Notes under the pieces: generated by a model
What the model was told of the DNA's origin: nothing
Seen by the model: only the letters and a program-made list of their open reading frames with translations
Database searches by the model: none
Part shown: positions 18,398 to 27,100 of the stretch, one piece after another
Layout of the letters: each line of letters begins with the position of its first letter
Numbering within the stretch: position 1 is the stretch's first letter
Assembly (NCBI RefSeq): GCF_006965445.1
Contig: NZ_CP041356.1
Coordinates: forward strand, 806,001-870,000
Length of the DNA stretch: 64,000 nt
Direction: 5' to 3'
Source of the DNA: Lactococcus protaetiae
GTDB taxonomy: Bacteria > Bacillota > Bacilli > Lactobacillales > Streptococcaceae
Translations under genes and position numbers: made by a program

Positions 18398-19375
18398 ATG
18401 CCCATAAAAACCCTAATACTGACCAACACATGGCTAACTCCGACCTTCGCCGCGGAACTTGAAATTCTATTTGCCAGTCAACCAAACTACGATGTGAAAT
18501 TCAAAGCTGAGGCAGACTTGACGACTGATGATTTTGCAGAAACAGAAGTGCTGATTGCCATCCCGTCACCACAACTTTTGCCGAAGTTCAAGAAGTTAAA
18601 ATGGCTTCAGCTCTTCTCGGCAGGCACTAACGGTTATACTGAGGGTGCGGATTTTCCTGAAGGTGTGGCGCTTACCAATGCTTCTGGCACTTACGGTGTG
18701 ACGATTTCTGAGCACCTACTGACAATGGCGCTTGTTTTGATGCGCCGCTTCAATGTTTATGCGAACCAGCAGAAGCAGGAAATCTGGCAAAACGCTGGTG
18801 ATTTGCAGTCGATTTATGGTTCAACGATTTTGGTACATGGTTTGGGCGATATTGGTGGGCATTTTGCGCGTATTGTACATAGTATGGGTGCGCACGTGAT
18901 TGCGGTCAAGCGGACGGTTTATGGCGATGAGCAGTTTGTTGATGAGGTTTATCCTGATCATGAGCTGGATAAAATCTTGCCAAGAGTGGACTTGATTGCA
19001 ACGAGCGTCCCTGGAACAAAAGAAACTTACAAACTTTTTGGCGCAGAGAAATTTGCCCTGATGAAGCCGACAGCGATTTTTCTCAATGTTGGACGTGGGA
19101 CAAATGTGGATTTGGAGGCGCTGTGTGATGCGTTATCTAGTCACAAATTAGGCGCTGCAGGTCTTGATGTTACTGACCCAGAACCATTGCCAAAAGGTCA
19201 TCGTGCTTGGCATACGTCAAATTTGCTGATCACACCGCACGCATCAGGCGGTTATACTATTCCTGAGAGCAGACACCGTTTTGCCCAGATTTTGCAGACG
19301 AATTTGCAGAATTATATAGAGGGTAAACCCTTACGCAATCTGGTTGATATGGAGACGGGATATAAGAAAAGATGA
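18398..19375 (+). CDS. D-isomer-specific 2-hydroxyacid dehydrogenase
   Basis: 325 aa. It has the NAD-binding motif VHGLGDIGG and the catalytic Arg (NVGRGTN), Glu (TDPEPLP) and His (TPHASGG) in the order typical of the family. It reduces a 2-keto acid to a D-2-hydroxy acid or the reverse; the substrate cannot be told. The class resembles the glyoxylate/hydroxypyruvate reductase-like branch. A start with AAGAGAG upstream and a short terminator (19384-19404) bound it as a single gene. It sits between nrdD and nrdG without an obvious functional link. Confidence 0.9.
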   Translation: MPIKTLILTNTWLTPTFAAELEILFASQPNYDVKFKAEADLTTDDFAETEVLIAIPSPQLLPKFKKLKWLQLFSAGTNGYTEGADFPEGVALTNASGTYGVTISEHLLTMALVLMRRFNVYANQQKQEIWQNAGDLQSIYGSTILVHGLGDIGGHFARIVHSMGAHVIAVKRTVYGDEQFVDEVYPDHELDKILPRVDLIATSVPGTKETYKLFGAEKFALMKPTAIFLNVGRGTNVDLEALCDALSSHKLGAAGLDVTDPEPLPKGHRAWHTSNLLITPHASGGYTIPESRHRFAQILQTNLQNYIEGKPLRNLVDMETGYKKR

Positions 19376-19383
19376 AATGAATT

Positions 19384-19404
19384 GGCAGATAAAATCTGCC
19401 TTTT
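19384..19404 (+). terminator. Short terminator after the 2-hydroxyacid dehydrogenase
   Basis: GGCAGAT-AAA-ATCTGCC followed by TTTT. Here the terminator precedes the repeat copy rather than following it. Confidence 0.75.
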
Positions 19405-19411
19405 GTACAGA

Positions 19412-19665
19412 ATGAAGTCAAGACTTATTCAGTGTGAGTTTTAACTCGCACTGAATTTAGTCGGACGAAATTCAAGGCTTGCCATTCCGACTAGGTGCTT
19501 CAGCACCGTAGCGAGGATGGACAGCGTAGCGCAGCGAAGATAGTGTTGCTTTATCCCCTACCTAAGAGGTAGGGATATTGCGATTGCGACTAGATGCTTT
19601 AGCATCGTAGCGAGCATCGACAGCGTAGCCGCAAGGCGGAGATAGCACGCACTTACTTTGATAAA
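19412..19665 (+). repeat. Family A element (copy A4)
   Basis: ATGAAGTCAAGACTTATTCA to ACTTACTTTGATAAA. It contains GTGTGAGTT/AACTCGCAC, GGTGCTTCAGCACC, CCCCTACCTAAGAGGTAGGG and GATGCTTTAGCATC stems. Its right end abuts the nrdG ribosome-binding site. Confidence 0.9.
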
Positions 19666-19681
19666 ATGGAGAGGAAATCTC

Positions 19682-20281
19682 ATGAATAATCCTAAACCAA
19701 AGGAGTGGAAGGCAGCAGATTTATCTCAAAATTATGTTGCTGATTATAAACCGTTCAATTTTGTGGACGGCGAGGGCGTACGTTGCTCACTTTATGTGAG
19801 CGGTTGTCTGTTTCATTGTGAAGGATGTTATAACCAAGCGACTTGGTCCTTTCGTTACGGGACGCCTTATACAAAAGCACTTGAAGAACGAATCATGGCA
19901 GATTTGGCGCAACCCTATGTGCAGGGATTGACCTTGCTTGGTGGCGAGCCATTTCTCAATACGACTTTTTTGATCCCTTTACTTAGGCGAATTCGGCAGG
20001 AGTTACCTGAAAAAGATATTTGGTCTTGGACAGGATATACTTGGGAAGAGCTGATGGTAGAAACGGGGGATAAACTTGAAATGTTAGAGTTGCTAGATAT
20101 TTTAGTTGACGGGCGTTTCGAGTTGTCAAAGAAAAACTTGATGTTACAATTTCGAGGGTCATCTAATCAACGTATTATTGATGTGAAGAAATCGAGAAGT
20201 AACGACAAAGTCATGATTTGGGATAAACTCAACGATGGTGATCAAGCATTTGAACAAATACACAAAGAAAAATTAATCTAA
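19682..20281 (+). CDS. nrdG: Anaerobic ribonucleotide reductase activating protein NrdG
   Basis: 199 aa from ATG 19682, chosen because GGAGAGG lies just upstream; a longer TTG-started frame has no such site. The radical-SAM CX3CX2C motif is CLFHCEGC, followed by the Gly-rich LLGGEP SAM-binding region. It uses S-adenosylmethionine and a 4Fe-4S cluster to install the glycyl radical on NrdD. Its ribosome-binding site begins directly after copy A4, so it probably no longer shares a transcript with nrdD. Confidence 0.95.
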   Translation: MNNPKPKEWKAADLSQNYVADYKPFNFVDGEGVRCSLYVSGCLFHCEGCYNQATWSFRYGTPYTKALEERIMADLAQPYVQGLTLLGGEPFLNTTFLIPLLRRIRQELPEKDIWSWTGYTWEELMVETGDKLEMLELLDILVDGRFELSKKNLMLQFRGSSNQRIIDVKKSRSNDKVMIWDKLNDGDQAFEQIHKEKLI

Positions 20282-20390
20282 TACTTTTAATTTCCAAAAT
20301 ACTCTTAGAAGTTCCTCTGTGCAACCTTGAAAGTTGTGAATGAGAGAAGTATTATTTTTCCCAATTGTCGCAAGACTAAATAGAAAAAAT

Positions 20391-20420
20391 AACCTCTGTC
20401 AGTATGCTGACAGAGGTTTT
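20391..20420 (+). terminator. Terminator after nrdG
   Basis: AACCTCTGTCAG/CTGACAGAGGTT stem with TTTT after it, using the CTGTCAG palindrome. Confidence 0.85.
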
Positions 20421-20478
20421 AGTCGTTGATTTTATGCTTATTTTGTTCGAATGAAACTGTCAGCATACTGATAGAAAT

Positions 20479-21064
20479 TTTATCAGAGGAAGTGCGTGCT
20501 ATCTTCGCCCTTCGGGCTGCGCTGTCCGTTTGATTGCTATTTGGCGTTGCCTCCATTCTTGTCTTTAGTGACCCAGAGATAGAGGACAAATGTTCATCGG
20601 CACTTTAGTGCCTTACAACCAATGCCTTTTGCTCTTGCTGCTTTAGCGGCTAAGCAAACGGGTCATGCGAAACTAGCTACTAAAACAGTAAGAGCAAAAG
20701 GCAAAGCACCTAGTCGGAATGACAAACCTTGAATTTCGTCCGACTACCCTAGGGAGTTAGTGCTTTGCGTCTCGACTTGTGGCTTTATCCACTTAGCGAG
20801 CATGGATACCTGCGGTGTAGACAACGTAGCAAAGCGGAGATAGAGCGAATGGGTAACGAAGCGAAGCGGAGGTGTGACCTCATATCTTTGATGTGAGGTT
20901 GTACCTTAAATTCAGTGGGGAATTGCCCTTTTATCAGTCGAATCGCCTTTTGCTCTTGCTGCTTTAGCAGCTAAGCAAACGGACAGCGTAGCGCAGCGAA
21001 GATAGCGACTAGAGAAAATGGACAAATGTTCTACGAAACTCCCACTGAATAAGTCTTGACTTTA
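20479..21064 (-). repeat. Large nested family A mosaic (copy A5)
   Basis: About 585 bases from TTTATCAGAGGAAGTGCG to AAGTCTTGACTTTAT, the longest family A copy here. It contains at least ten short-loop hairpins and repeated modules (AGCAAACGGACAGCG, GCGAAGATAGCGAC, CGAAGCGGAG). The last bases supply the TAA stop of the adjacent DUF2325 gene. Confidence 0.88.
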
Positions 21065-21565
21065 TTTGAATAGTTTACCAAAATCAATGTCATCATCATC
21101 AATTTTGACTTGTGCTAATACTTTTTTTAGTGGTAAATTTTTCTTTTTTGTTTTTAGATAGGGCTGTAGTACTTGACGTTTAATAGTTTCTTGAAGAATT
21201 TTTTGAGGTTCATTCTGAGTTTTTGGATATTTTTTAAGTGACTTATTTGGGGATTTTGGTAACATAAAATTTTCTGATGGAAATGTTTCGTTGAGCTTGT
21301 TGATAATGGTCTCAATGCCAAAGTTACTGCTAATCCAAAAAGGTGTGCCAGTCATTTTGCAAGCTTCTTTGGCAAATCGGACAGAATGATGTGCAACGTT
21401 GCGATTGCGCATGATGACAAAGTCAGCCTTTGCAACAAGTTGATTGATTTCTGAGCGATTTGGTGTTTTTTTGTCAAAACCTAGAAAAGTGACGCCTACT
21501 TTTGAAAGAAGCGTCTGTAAATCTCCCCAGTATTTTGCCTCCTCAATGACTAATAATGTTTTCAT
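21062..21565 (-). CDS. DUF2325 family protein
   Basis: 167 aa. The N-terminal half (LLVIEEAKYWGDLQTLLSKVG ... FVIMRNRNVAHHSVRFAKEACKMTGTPFWISSNFG) matches the pattern of DUF2325, small Rossmann-like proteins of unknown role. The C-terminal half is Lys-rich and possibly disordered. The stop codon TAA lies inside the terminus of copy A5. No function is known to me. Confidence 0.65.
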   Translation of the reverse strand: MKTLLVIEEAKYWGDLQTLLSKVGVTFLGFDKKTPNRSEINQLVAKADFVIMRNRNVAHHSVRFAKEACKMTGTPFWISSNFGIETIINKLNETFPSENFMLPKSPNKSLKKYPKTQNEPQKILQETIKRQVLQPYLKTKKKNLPLKKVLAQVKIDDDDIDFGKLFK

Positions 21566-21581
21566 TAACGCTCATTTCTAA

Positions 21582-21605
21582 CAAAAAACGAACCAATAGG
21601 TTCGT
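21582..21605 (-). terminator. Terminator of tRNA-Ser
   Basis: On the minus strand, CGAACC-TATT-GGTTCG followed by TTTTTTGT, directly after the tRNA. Confidence 0.85.
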
Positions 21606-21613
21606 ACGAATAA

Positions 21614-21699
21614 GGAGAGAAGGGGATTCGAACCCCGAAACGCTTTTGACGTTTACACACTTTCCAGGCGTGCTCCTTCGACCACTCGGACATCTCTCC
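21614..21699 (-). tRNA. tRNA-Ser(GGA)
   Basis: Minus strand: acceptor GGAGAGA/TCTCTCC, D-loop, anticodon loop CTGGAAA (anticodon GGA), long class-II variable arm (AAACGTCAAAAGCGTTT) and GGTTCGAATCC T-arm. CCA is not encoded. Confidence 0.95.
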
Positions 21700-21833
21700 A
21701 CGACTTTTCTATTATATCAAATTTACGTGAAAAGTTGCCAATGAAAAGCGCTGACAGAATTTTGTCAGTGAATTTTTTGACAAAAAATAGTACGAAATAT
21801 AAAAGGAAGTCACGCAAAGAAAGCAAAATTTGA

Positions 21834-21839
21834 TATAAT
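21834..21839 (+). promoter_or_regulatory. Minus-10 box directly before ecfA1 (possible leaderless mRNA)
   Basis: TATAAT ends only 7 bases before the ecfA1 ATG, so transcription would start at or next to the start codon. No Shine-Dalgarno is present. Confidence 0.5.
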
Positions 21840-21846
21840 AGGGGCT

Positions 21847-22683
21847 ATGAATAAAATTCTCGAAGTAGAAAATTTAGTTTTTAAATATGAAAAAGAAAGC
21901 GATGTGAATCAGCTTAATGGTGTGTCATTTTCAGTGGAGCGAGGAGAATGGTTGTCTATTATTGGACAAAATGGCTCTGGGAAATCGACAACTGCGCGCT
22001 TAATTGATGGTCTTTTTGAAGAATTTGAAGGAACAGTTAAGATTGACGGCGAGCTTTTGACGAAGGAAAATGTCTGGTCTCTGCGCAGAAAAATCGGAAT
22101 GGTTTTCCAAAATCCAGATAACCAATTTGTAGGAGCGACGGTTGAGGACGATGTGGCTTTTGGTATGGAAAATCAAGGGATTATCCGTAGTGAAATGTTG
22201 CGTCGTGTAGATGAGGCTTTGGCTGCGGTTAACATGTTAGACTTCAAAACGCGCGAGCCTGCACGTCTTTCTGGAGGTCAAAAACAGCGTGTGGCTGTAG
22301 CTGGAATCATTGCCTTACGTCCAGAGATTATCATCCTTGATGAAAGCACTTCAATGCTTGACCCAACAGGACGGGCAGAGATTATGCGCGTGATTCGTGA
22401 AATCAAAGATAAATATCACTTGACAGTTTTGTCTATCACGCATGACCTTGACGAAGCGGCAAGTTCTGACCGTATTTTAGTGATGCGTGCGGGGGAGATT
22501 ATCAAGGAAGCTGCACCATCGGAGCTTTTTGCGACAAGTGAGGATATGGTGGAGATAGGACTTGATGTCCCATTTTCATCAAATTTGATGAAAGATTTGC
22601 GTACGAAGGGTTTTGAGTTGCCAGAGAAGTATTTATCAGAAGATGAATTGGTTGAATTTTTAGCTAAGGAGTTTCAAAAATGA
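21847..22683 (+). CDS. ecfA1: ECF transporter ATPase EcfA1
   Basis: 278 aa. Walker A GQNGSGKST, Q-loop FQNPDNQFVGATVEDDVAFG (the ECF/CbiO-type signature), ABC signature LSGGQKQRVAVAGI and Walker B IIILDESTSMLDP. With EcfA2 and EcfT it energises exchangeable vitamin-binding S-components (riboflavin, folate, biotin and others encoded elsewhere). An intact GGGGG run occurs at 22491. Confidence 0.95.
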   Translation: MNKILEVENLVFKYEKESDVNQLNGVSFSVERGEWLSIIGQNGSGKSTTARLIDGLFEEFEGTVKIDGELLTKENVWSLRRKIGMVFQNPDNQFVGATVEDDVAFGMENQGIIRSEMLRRVDEALAAVNMLDFKTREPARLSGGQKQRVAVAGIIALRPEIIILDESTSMLDPTGRAEIMRVIREIKDKYHLTVLSITHDLDEAASSDRILVMRAGEIIKEAAPSELFATSEDMVEIGLDVPFSSNLMKDLRTKGFELPEKYLSEDELVEFLAKEFQK

Positions 22684-22835
22684 TAATTCGTGAAACTGTT
22701 GAAGAAGATTAGTCGGTTTTTAATGAATTTCGACTTTTGTACTATCCTATGGCTTTATCTTTGCCTTCTACTTAAATATTAAAGTTTATGTTATTCTTGA
22801 GCCACTTTTTAGAGCTGTTAAATGAAAAAACTTAA
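22680..22835 (+). pseudogene. Remnant resembling the start of a GNAT acetyltransferase
   Basis: The frame MIIRETVEED-stop-SVFNEFRLLYYPMALSLPST-stop overlaps the end of ecfA1. It looks like the N-terminus of a small acetyltransferase with a TAG where Trp would be expected, then another stop, with YVILEPLFRAVK in a shifted frame. The rest of the ecfA1-ecfA2 gap (to 22996) holds only a hairpin (CACAGGAGA/TCTCTGTG) and nothing else recognisable. Confidence 0.35.
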
Positions 22836-22996
22836 TCTTCGCAAGGCTGTAGTTCATCTGATAATTCTTCTTAGAAAAATATTAGACGAACGAGTATAAG
22901 CACAGGAGATTAGTGATCTCTGTGTTGATTTTACATTAATAGAGCTGATAAACACTGAACTAGCAATAATTTTCACAAAGAATTTTGAGATGAAAT

Positions 22997-23904
22997 ATGA
23001 GTATTAAATTTGAAAAAGTAAATTACACTTACCAACCTAATACACCTTTTGCAAGTCGAGCGCTTTTCGATATTGACTTGGAGGTTCAAAAAGGGAGTTA
23101 CACAGCAATTATTGGGCATACAGGTTCTGGTAAATCTACACTTTTGCAGCATTTGAATGGACTCTTGCAACCGACAGAAGGGACTGTTACTGTCGGAGAT
23201 ATTGTCGTTAAATCAACGAGCAAGCAAAAAGAAATCAAACCTGTCCGCAAAAAAGTAGGGGTTGTTTTCCAATTTCCAGAAGCGCAGCTTTTCGAGGAAA
23301 CCGTGCTAAAAGACGTAGCTTTTGGCCCTCAAAACTTTGGTGTATCAAAAGAAGCAGCTGAAAAAATTGCTGCTGATAAACTTCAACTTGTAGGACTTGC
23401 TGAAAAGTTTTGGGAGAAATCACCCTTTGAGCTTTCTGGGGACAAATGCGTCGCGTTGCGATAGCGGGTATTCTCGCTATGGAGCCAGAGGTATTGGTGC
23501 TTGACGAACCAACGGCAGGACTTGATCCTAAAGCCCGTATTGAGATGATGGAACTTTTTGAAAGTATTCATGAATCTGGTCAAACGGTCGTTTTGGTGAC
23601 ACATTTGATGGACGATGTTGCAAATTATGCGGATTATGTCTATCTTCTAGAGAAGGGACGTATTATTAGTTGCGGAACGCCAGAAGATGTTTTTCAAGAA
23701 GTTGATTTTTTAAAGTCACATGAGCTAGGAGTACCCAAAGCAACGGAATTTGCGAGTCAGTTGCAGAAAACTGGAGCTGTTAGTTTTGATAAACTTCCGA
23801 TTACACGAGATAATCTTGTCAGTATGCTGACAGAGGCAAAATTTGGTACTGACAGAAACTTGTCAGAGCTGACAGACAAAAAAGGAGGTGAACACCATCA
23901 ATAA
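22997..23904 (+). pseudogene. ecfA2: ECF transporter ATPase EcfA2 (frameshifted)
   Basis: About 302 aa if repaired. Walker [11 protein letters not shown]-loop [25 protein letters not shown], Walker [15 protein letters not shown]. The frame breaks within the ABC signature: ELSG is followed by DKCVALR. One extra G in the GGGG run 23438-23441 gives [15 protein letters not shown] and joins both parts. EcfA2 is essential for ECF transport and the neighbours look intact, so a sequencing error is likely. The stop overlaps the start of ecfT. Confidence 0.9.
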
Positions 23905-23905
23905 T

Positions 23906-24697
23906 ATGCTTATGGGACGCTATATCCCAGGGAATTCTATCATTCATAAAATGGACCCTCGCTCAAAACTATTGGTAATGATTGCTTTCGTGGTTGTCAT
24001 TTTCCTTGCACATGACTGGCTGGGCTATCTCCTTCTTTTGATTTATACTTTTGCAGGAGTTAGTTTGTCAAAGATTTCTATAAGTTATTTTCTAAAGGGC
24101 TTACGTCCAATGCTTGGATTAATTCTATTTACAGTGATTTTTCAGATGCTTTTCACCCCTGGTCAAACCGTCCTTTTTCATCTTTGGTTTATCAAAATAT
24201 CAACGGAATCATTGATTAATGCAGTATATATCTTTTTTAGATTTGTTTTAATTATTTTCATGTCAACCATCTTGACCTTGACAACACCTCCATTGACTTT
24301 AGCAGATGGGATAGAAAAAGGGCTTGCTCCGTTGAAAAAAATCAAAGTTCCAGTACATGAGCTAGGCTTGATGTTATCAATTTCACTTCGCTTTATCCCA
24401 ACTTTGATGGATGATACAACGATGATTATGAATGCTCAAAAAGCGCGTGGAATGGACTTTGGAGAAGGAAATTTGCTTCAAAAGATTAAGTCCGTCATTC
24501 CAATTCTCATTCCACTCTTTGTCAGCAGCTTTCGTCGTGCTGACGACTTGGCGATTGCGATGGAAAGCCGTGGTTATCAGGGAGGGGATGGAAGAACAAA
24601 ATATCGCCAGCTCAAATGGTCAATGCGTGATAACATTCTCGTCGTGAGCATTATTATCATAGCAGCTCTTCTGATTTTGTGGTCTAAATTTTCGTAA
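23906..24697 (+). CDS. ecfT: ECF transporter transmembrane component EcfT
   Basis: 263 aa from ATG 23906. An in-frame GTG at 23888 would overlap the AGGAGG site itself. Five or so membrane helices surround the coupling region; KARGMDFGEG and AMESRGYQGG are the ALA/ARG-type coupling-helix motifs that contact EcfA1 and EcfA2. N-terminal GRYIPGNSIIHKMDPRSK is typical of the family. It is the scaffold that couples ATPase movement to toppling of the S-component. Confidence 0.93.
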   Translation: MLMGRYIPGNSIIHKMDPRSKLLVMIAFVVVIFLAHDWLGYLLLLIYTFAGVSLSKISISYFLKGLRPMLGLILFTVIFQMLFTPGQTVLFHLWFIKISTESLINAVYIFFRFVLIIFMSTILTLTTPPLTLADGIEKGLAPLKKIKVPVHELGLMLSISLRFIPTLMDDTTMIMNAQKARGMDFGEGNLLQKIKSVIPILIPLFVSSFRRADDLAIAMESRGYQGGDGRTKYRQLKWSMRDNILVVSIIIIAALLILWSKFS

Positions 24698-24811
24698 AAT
24701 GATGCTGGCTTATCATTAAAATCCAACAGGATTTTATACCATCACGTCAATATGTTGTTGTTTTTCACAATGAATGAAATAGATTGAATTCATATCTTAA
24801 TAGGAGAAAAA

Positions 24812-25420
24812 ATGATTACCCTAAATGTAAATAGTCTTGAAAATGCAGAAATTTTTTGGAAAGAACTTGGCTTAGAAGATGAAATTGCACTGAATGAGGA
24901 CTTTAACCGCGTCCCTCAAATGCTAGCGATTTCGGTTGAATATATTGATGAAATCTATGATAAAGTTGTAGCGCTTGGATTGCAGGTAAGTCCAATAACA
25001 GCAAGCGTTAATGGTAAGCATATGTTCAGTTTTGTAGCACCGGAAGGGAATACATTTATCTTGATTGGTGAATGGGTTGAGGAACCTTACAATGGTGATA
25101 AACGCGCGCTTTATTTTGAAAATATATCAAATGTGACAGTGTCTGCACCAAGTGAATTGTCAGAGTTAACAGACGAAGCGATTCTCTTTTTTGGACGTGT
25201 CACTTGCCCTTGGTGTCGCCGACTTTCTCACCAAATCAAAAATGTTGACCGTCAGATTTTTTACATTGATACCGAAGATACAGATATTAACCCAGCGCTC
25301 AAAACATTGCGTGACAAGTACGACGTTGCCACGGTTCCAACAGTTATCAAACGCTATACTGATGGAACTTTCGTTAAATTTGATGCAAAAAGTCAAAGCT
25401 TGCAAGATTTTGTGAAATAA
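24812..25420 (+). CDS. Fusion of a glyoxalase-like (VOC) domain with a thioredoxin-like domain
   Basis: 202 aa. Residues 1-90 fold-match a VOC/bleomycin-resistance half (ENAEIFWKELGLEDE ... MFSFVAPEGNTFILIGEW). Residues 115-202 are a thioredoxin/glutaredoxin-type domain with active site TCPWC and a cis-Pro (ATVPTV). Such C-terminal domains resemble bacteriocin-accessory or glutaredoxin-like oxidoreductases. Good AGGAG site and a strong terminator after it. The combined role is unknown: a thiol-redox partner with a small-molecule binding module is inferred. Confidence 0.75.
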   Translation: MITLNVNSLENAEIFWKELGLEDEIALNEDFNRVPQMLAISVEYIDEIYDKVVALGLQVSPITASVNGKHMFSFVAPEGNTFILIGEWVEEPYNGDKRALYFENISNVTVSAPSELSELTDEAILFFGRVTCPWCRRLSHQIKNVDRQIFYIDTEDTDINPALKTLRDKYDVATVPTVIKRYTDGTFVKFDAKSQSLQDFVK

Positions 25421-25431
25421 TTTATTTTAAA

Positions 25432-25460
25432 TCCAGAACAAAAAAATTCTGGTTTTTTTA
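25432..25460 (+). terminator. Terminator of the VOC-thioredoxin gene
   Basis: CCAGAA-CAAAAAAA-TTCTGG followed by TTTTTTT. Confidence 0.85.
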
Positions 25461-25535
25461 CGCTCAAAAATCGCTGATACACTAGATGTATCAGCTTTTG
25501 ACAATCCTGTCAAAAGCAATACTAAGGAGCGATTG

Positions 25536-27031
25536 ATGAAAAGAAAAATTTTTCCGATTTTGATGATTGTTTTGACAACATTTTTGACCTATTTGCCTTA
25601 CTTTAAAAATACTTTTGGGATTGACACCAGTACGATGATGCTTGATTCGCATGAAATGCTGGAGGGCTATCTCTCGCAAGGGCGTTTTGGTATTGTTTGG
25701 ATTTTCAACCTTTTCATTCATCATTATGACAATGCCCTTGTGCCTTTTCTGGTCGTCCCGCTTTTGGCACTTGCAGCGGTCTATCTTTTCTATCTCATCA
25801 GGCACTTTGATGAAAAATCTCGCCCATTTTCTGCGATGATTTTTGCAATTTTCTTTGTGAACAATCCTGTTGTGTATGCGCAACTTTATTTCAAGCTTCA
25901 AGCATTGGAAATCACACTTGGTCTGCTTTTTGTTCTTAGTGCAAGTCACATTTGCTTGACTGAAAAAATTCGCAGACCAGTAAAAATAATGCTCAGTACA
26001 GCCTTTCTCAGCCTCTCAATTTTGATTTATCAAAGTTTTGCTTTCTTTATCTTCTCACTTTTTCTTTTTTGGCTACTCATTTTGCCAAGGAAAAGAAAAA
26101 TCATATTTCAAAACTTTTTGCCAAGCTTGATGATTGCGGGACTGATTTATCTGTTGACCTACCTCCTCTATGCCATGAAAATCAACTATTCAAGCTATGG
26201 CAGTCAAACTTATCTCATGTGGAATAAATTTGCAAGTCTAGGACATCTTCATCAAGCCCTCATGCTTGTCATGCTGTTTGGAGTCTTAATTTATCTTGGA
26301 TTTATCTTCATCACAATCCGACGTGCTAAGCACAATCAACCCCTTGAAATGTTACTCATCATTTTATTATTTTTGTCCTTGTTCAGTTTCAACGTTGCTT
26401 TTGGCACAAGTACTAAAACACCAAGAATTTATTTTGGCACATTTTCTGCGGTTGTTATTGGCTTGCTTTACTACTGGAACAAGCCGAAGTTTTTCGGGAT
26501 TCTGGCTATTGCTTCAATGATTTTTACTTTCTCGCTCAGTTTTCATGCAAATCAAGCTTATCAAAATGACCTAAAACTCACGAATGAAGTCGCAGACCAA
26601 ATTTCGCAACATCAGGCGAAAACGGTAGTTTTCATTGGAAACTTACAAGAAGAAAATCTCGTCAATGAAGTCAAGACTTATTCAAGGGGAGTTTCAACTC
26701 CCCTGAATTTAGTCGGACGAAATTCAAAGTTAGTGCTGCTTCATCCCCTGCTCAAGAGGTAGGGATGTTAGCTCGCACTTACTTCGATAAATTTCAAGAT
26801 ATTTTCATCACAGGTGCGACGCGCAGCTCATTTTTCCAATTCGATGATCCATTGACATCTGACAGACCTTATAATTTTATGACCTTACAAGGTCATGCTT
26901 ATCCAGTCCCAGAGCAAGCATTACGGACAAGTCTTGTGTCAAAATATGCAGCATTGCCTGACTATCCTAATCCAGAAAGTGTCAAATTTGACAGCAATAG
27001 TCAAATTCTTGTGTTCAAACTATCAAATTAG
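25536..27031 (+). pseudogene. GtrII-like glucosyltransferase membrane protein, interrupted by a family A element
   Basis: The first part (to 26664) encodes about 376 aa with roughly ten membrane helices and the short extracytoplasmic motif FGIDTSTMMLDSHEMLEGYLSQGRFG, as in GtrII-type glucosyltransferase-domain proteins that modify cell-surface glycans. At 26665 a 127-bp repeat copy enters. After it, at 26792, coding resumes in another frame as FQDIFITGATRSSFFQFDD ... VFKLSN to the stop at 27031. The start is ATG 25536 with AAGGAG. The gene is probably inactive or makes a C-terminally altered protein. Confidence 0.8.
26665..26791 (+). repeat. Minimal family A element inside a gene (copy A6)
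   Basis: 127 bases, ATGAAGTCAAGACTTATTCA to ACTTCGATAAA, with one main stem GGGGAGTT-TC-AACTCCCC and one weaker stem. It defines the minimal mobile unit. No clear target-site duplication is visible at the junctions. Confidence 0.92.
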
Positions 27032-27052
27032 CGCTCAACAGAGTGCTTTTTT
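27029..27052 (+). terminator. Terminator before dapD
   Basis: AGCGCTC-AACA-GAGTGCT followed by TTTTT. Confidence 0.75.
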
Positions 27053-27100
27053 GCTGAGCATGGTATAATATTCTAAAAGAGTTTTTTCAAGGAGAAGCAA

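Noticed and set aside
20479-21064. A structured regulatory RNA gene such as 6S, tmRNA or a large riboswitch in the longest family A mosaic
   Set aside because: None of the conserved cores of known large RNAs is visible, and the hairpin modules recur in many copies at unrelated genes, as expected for repeats.
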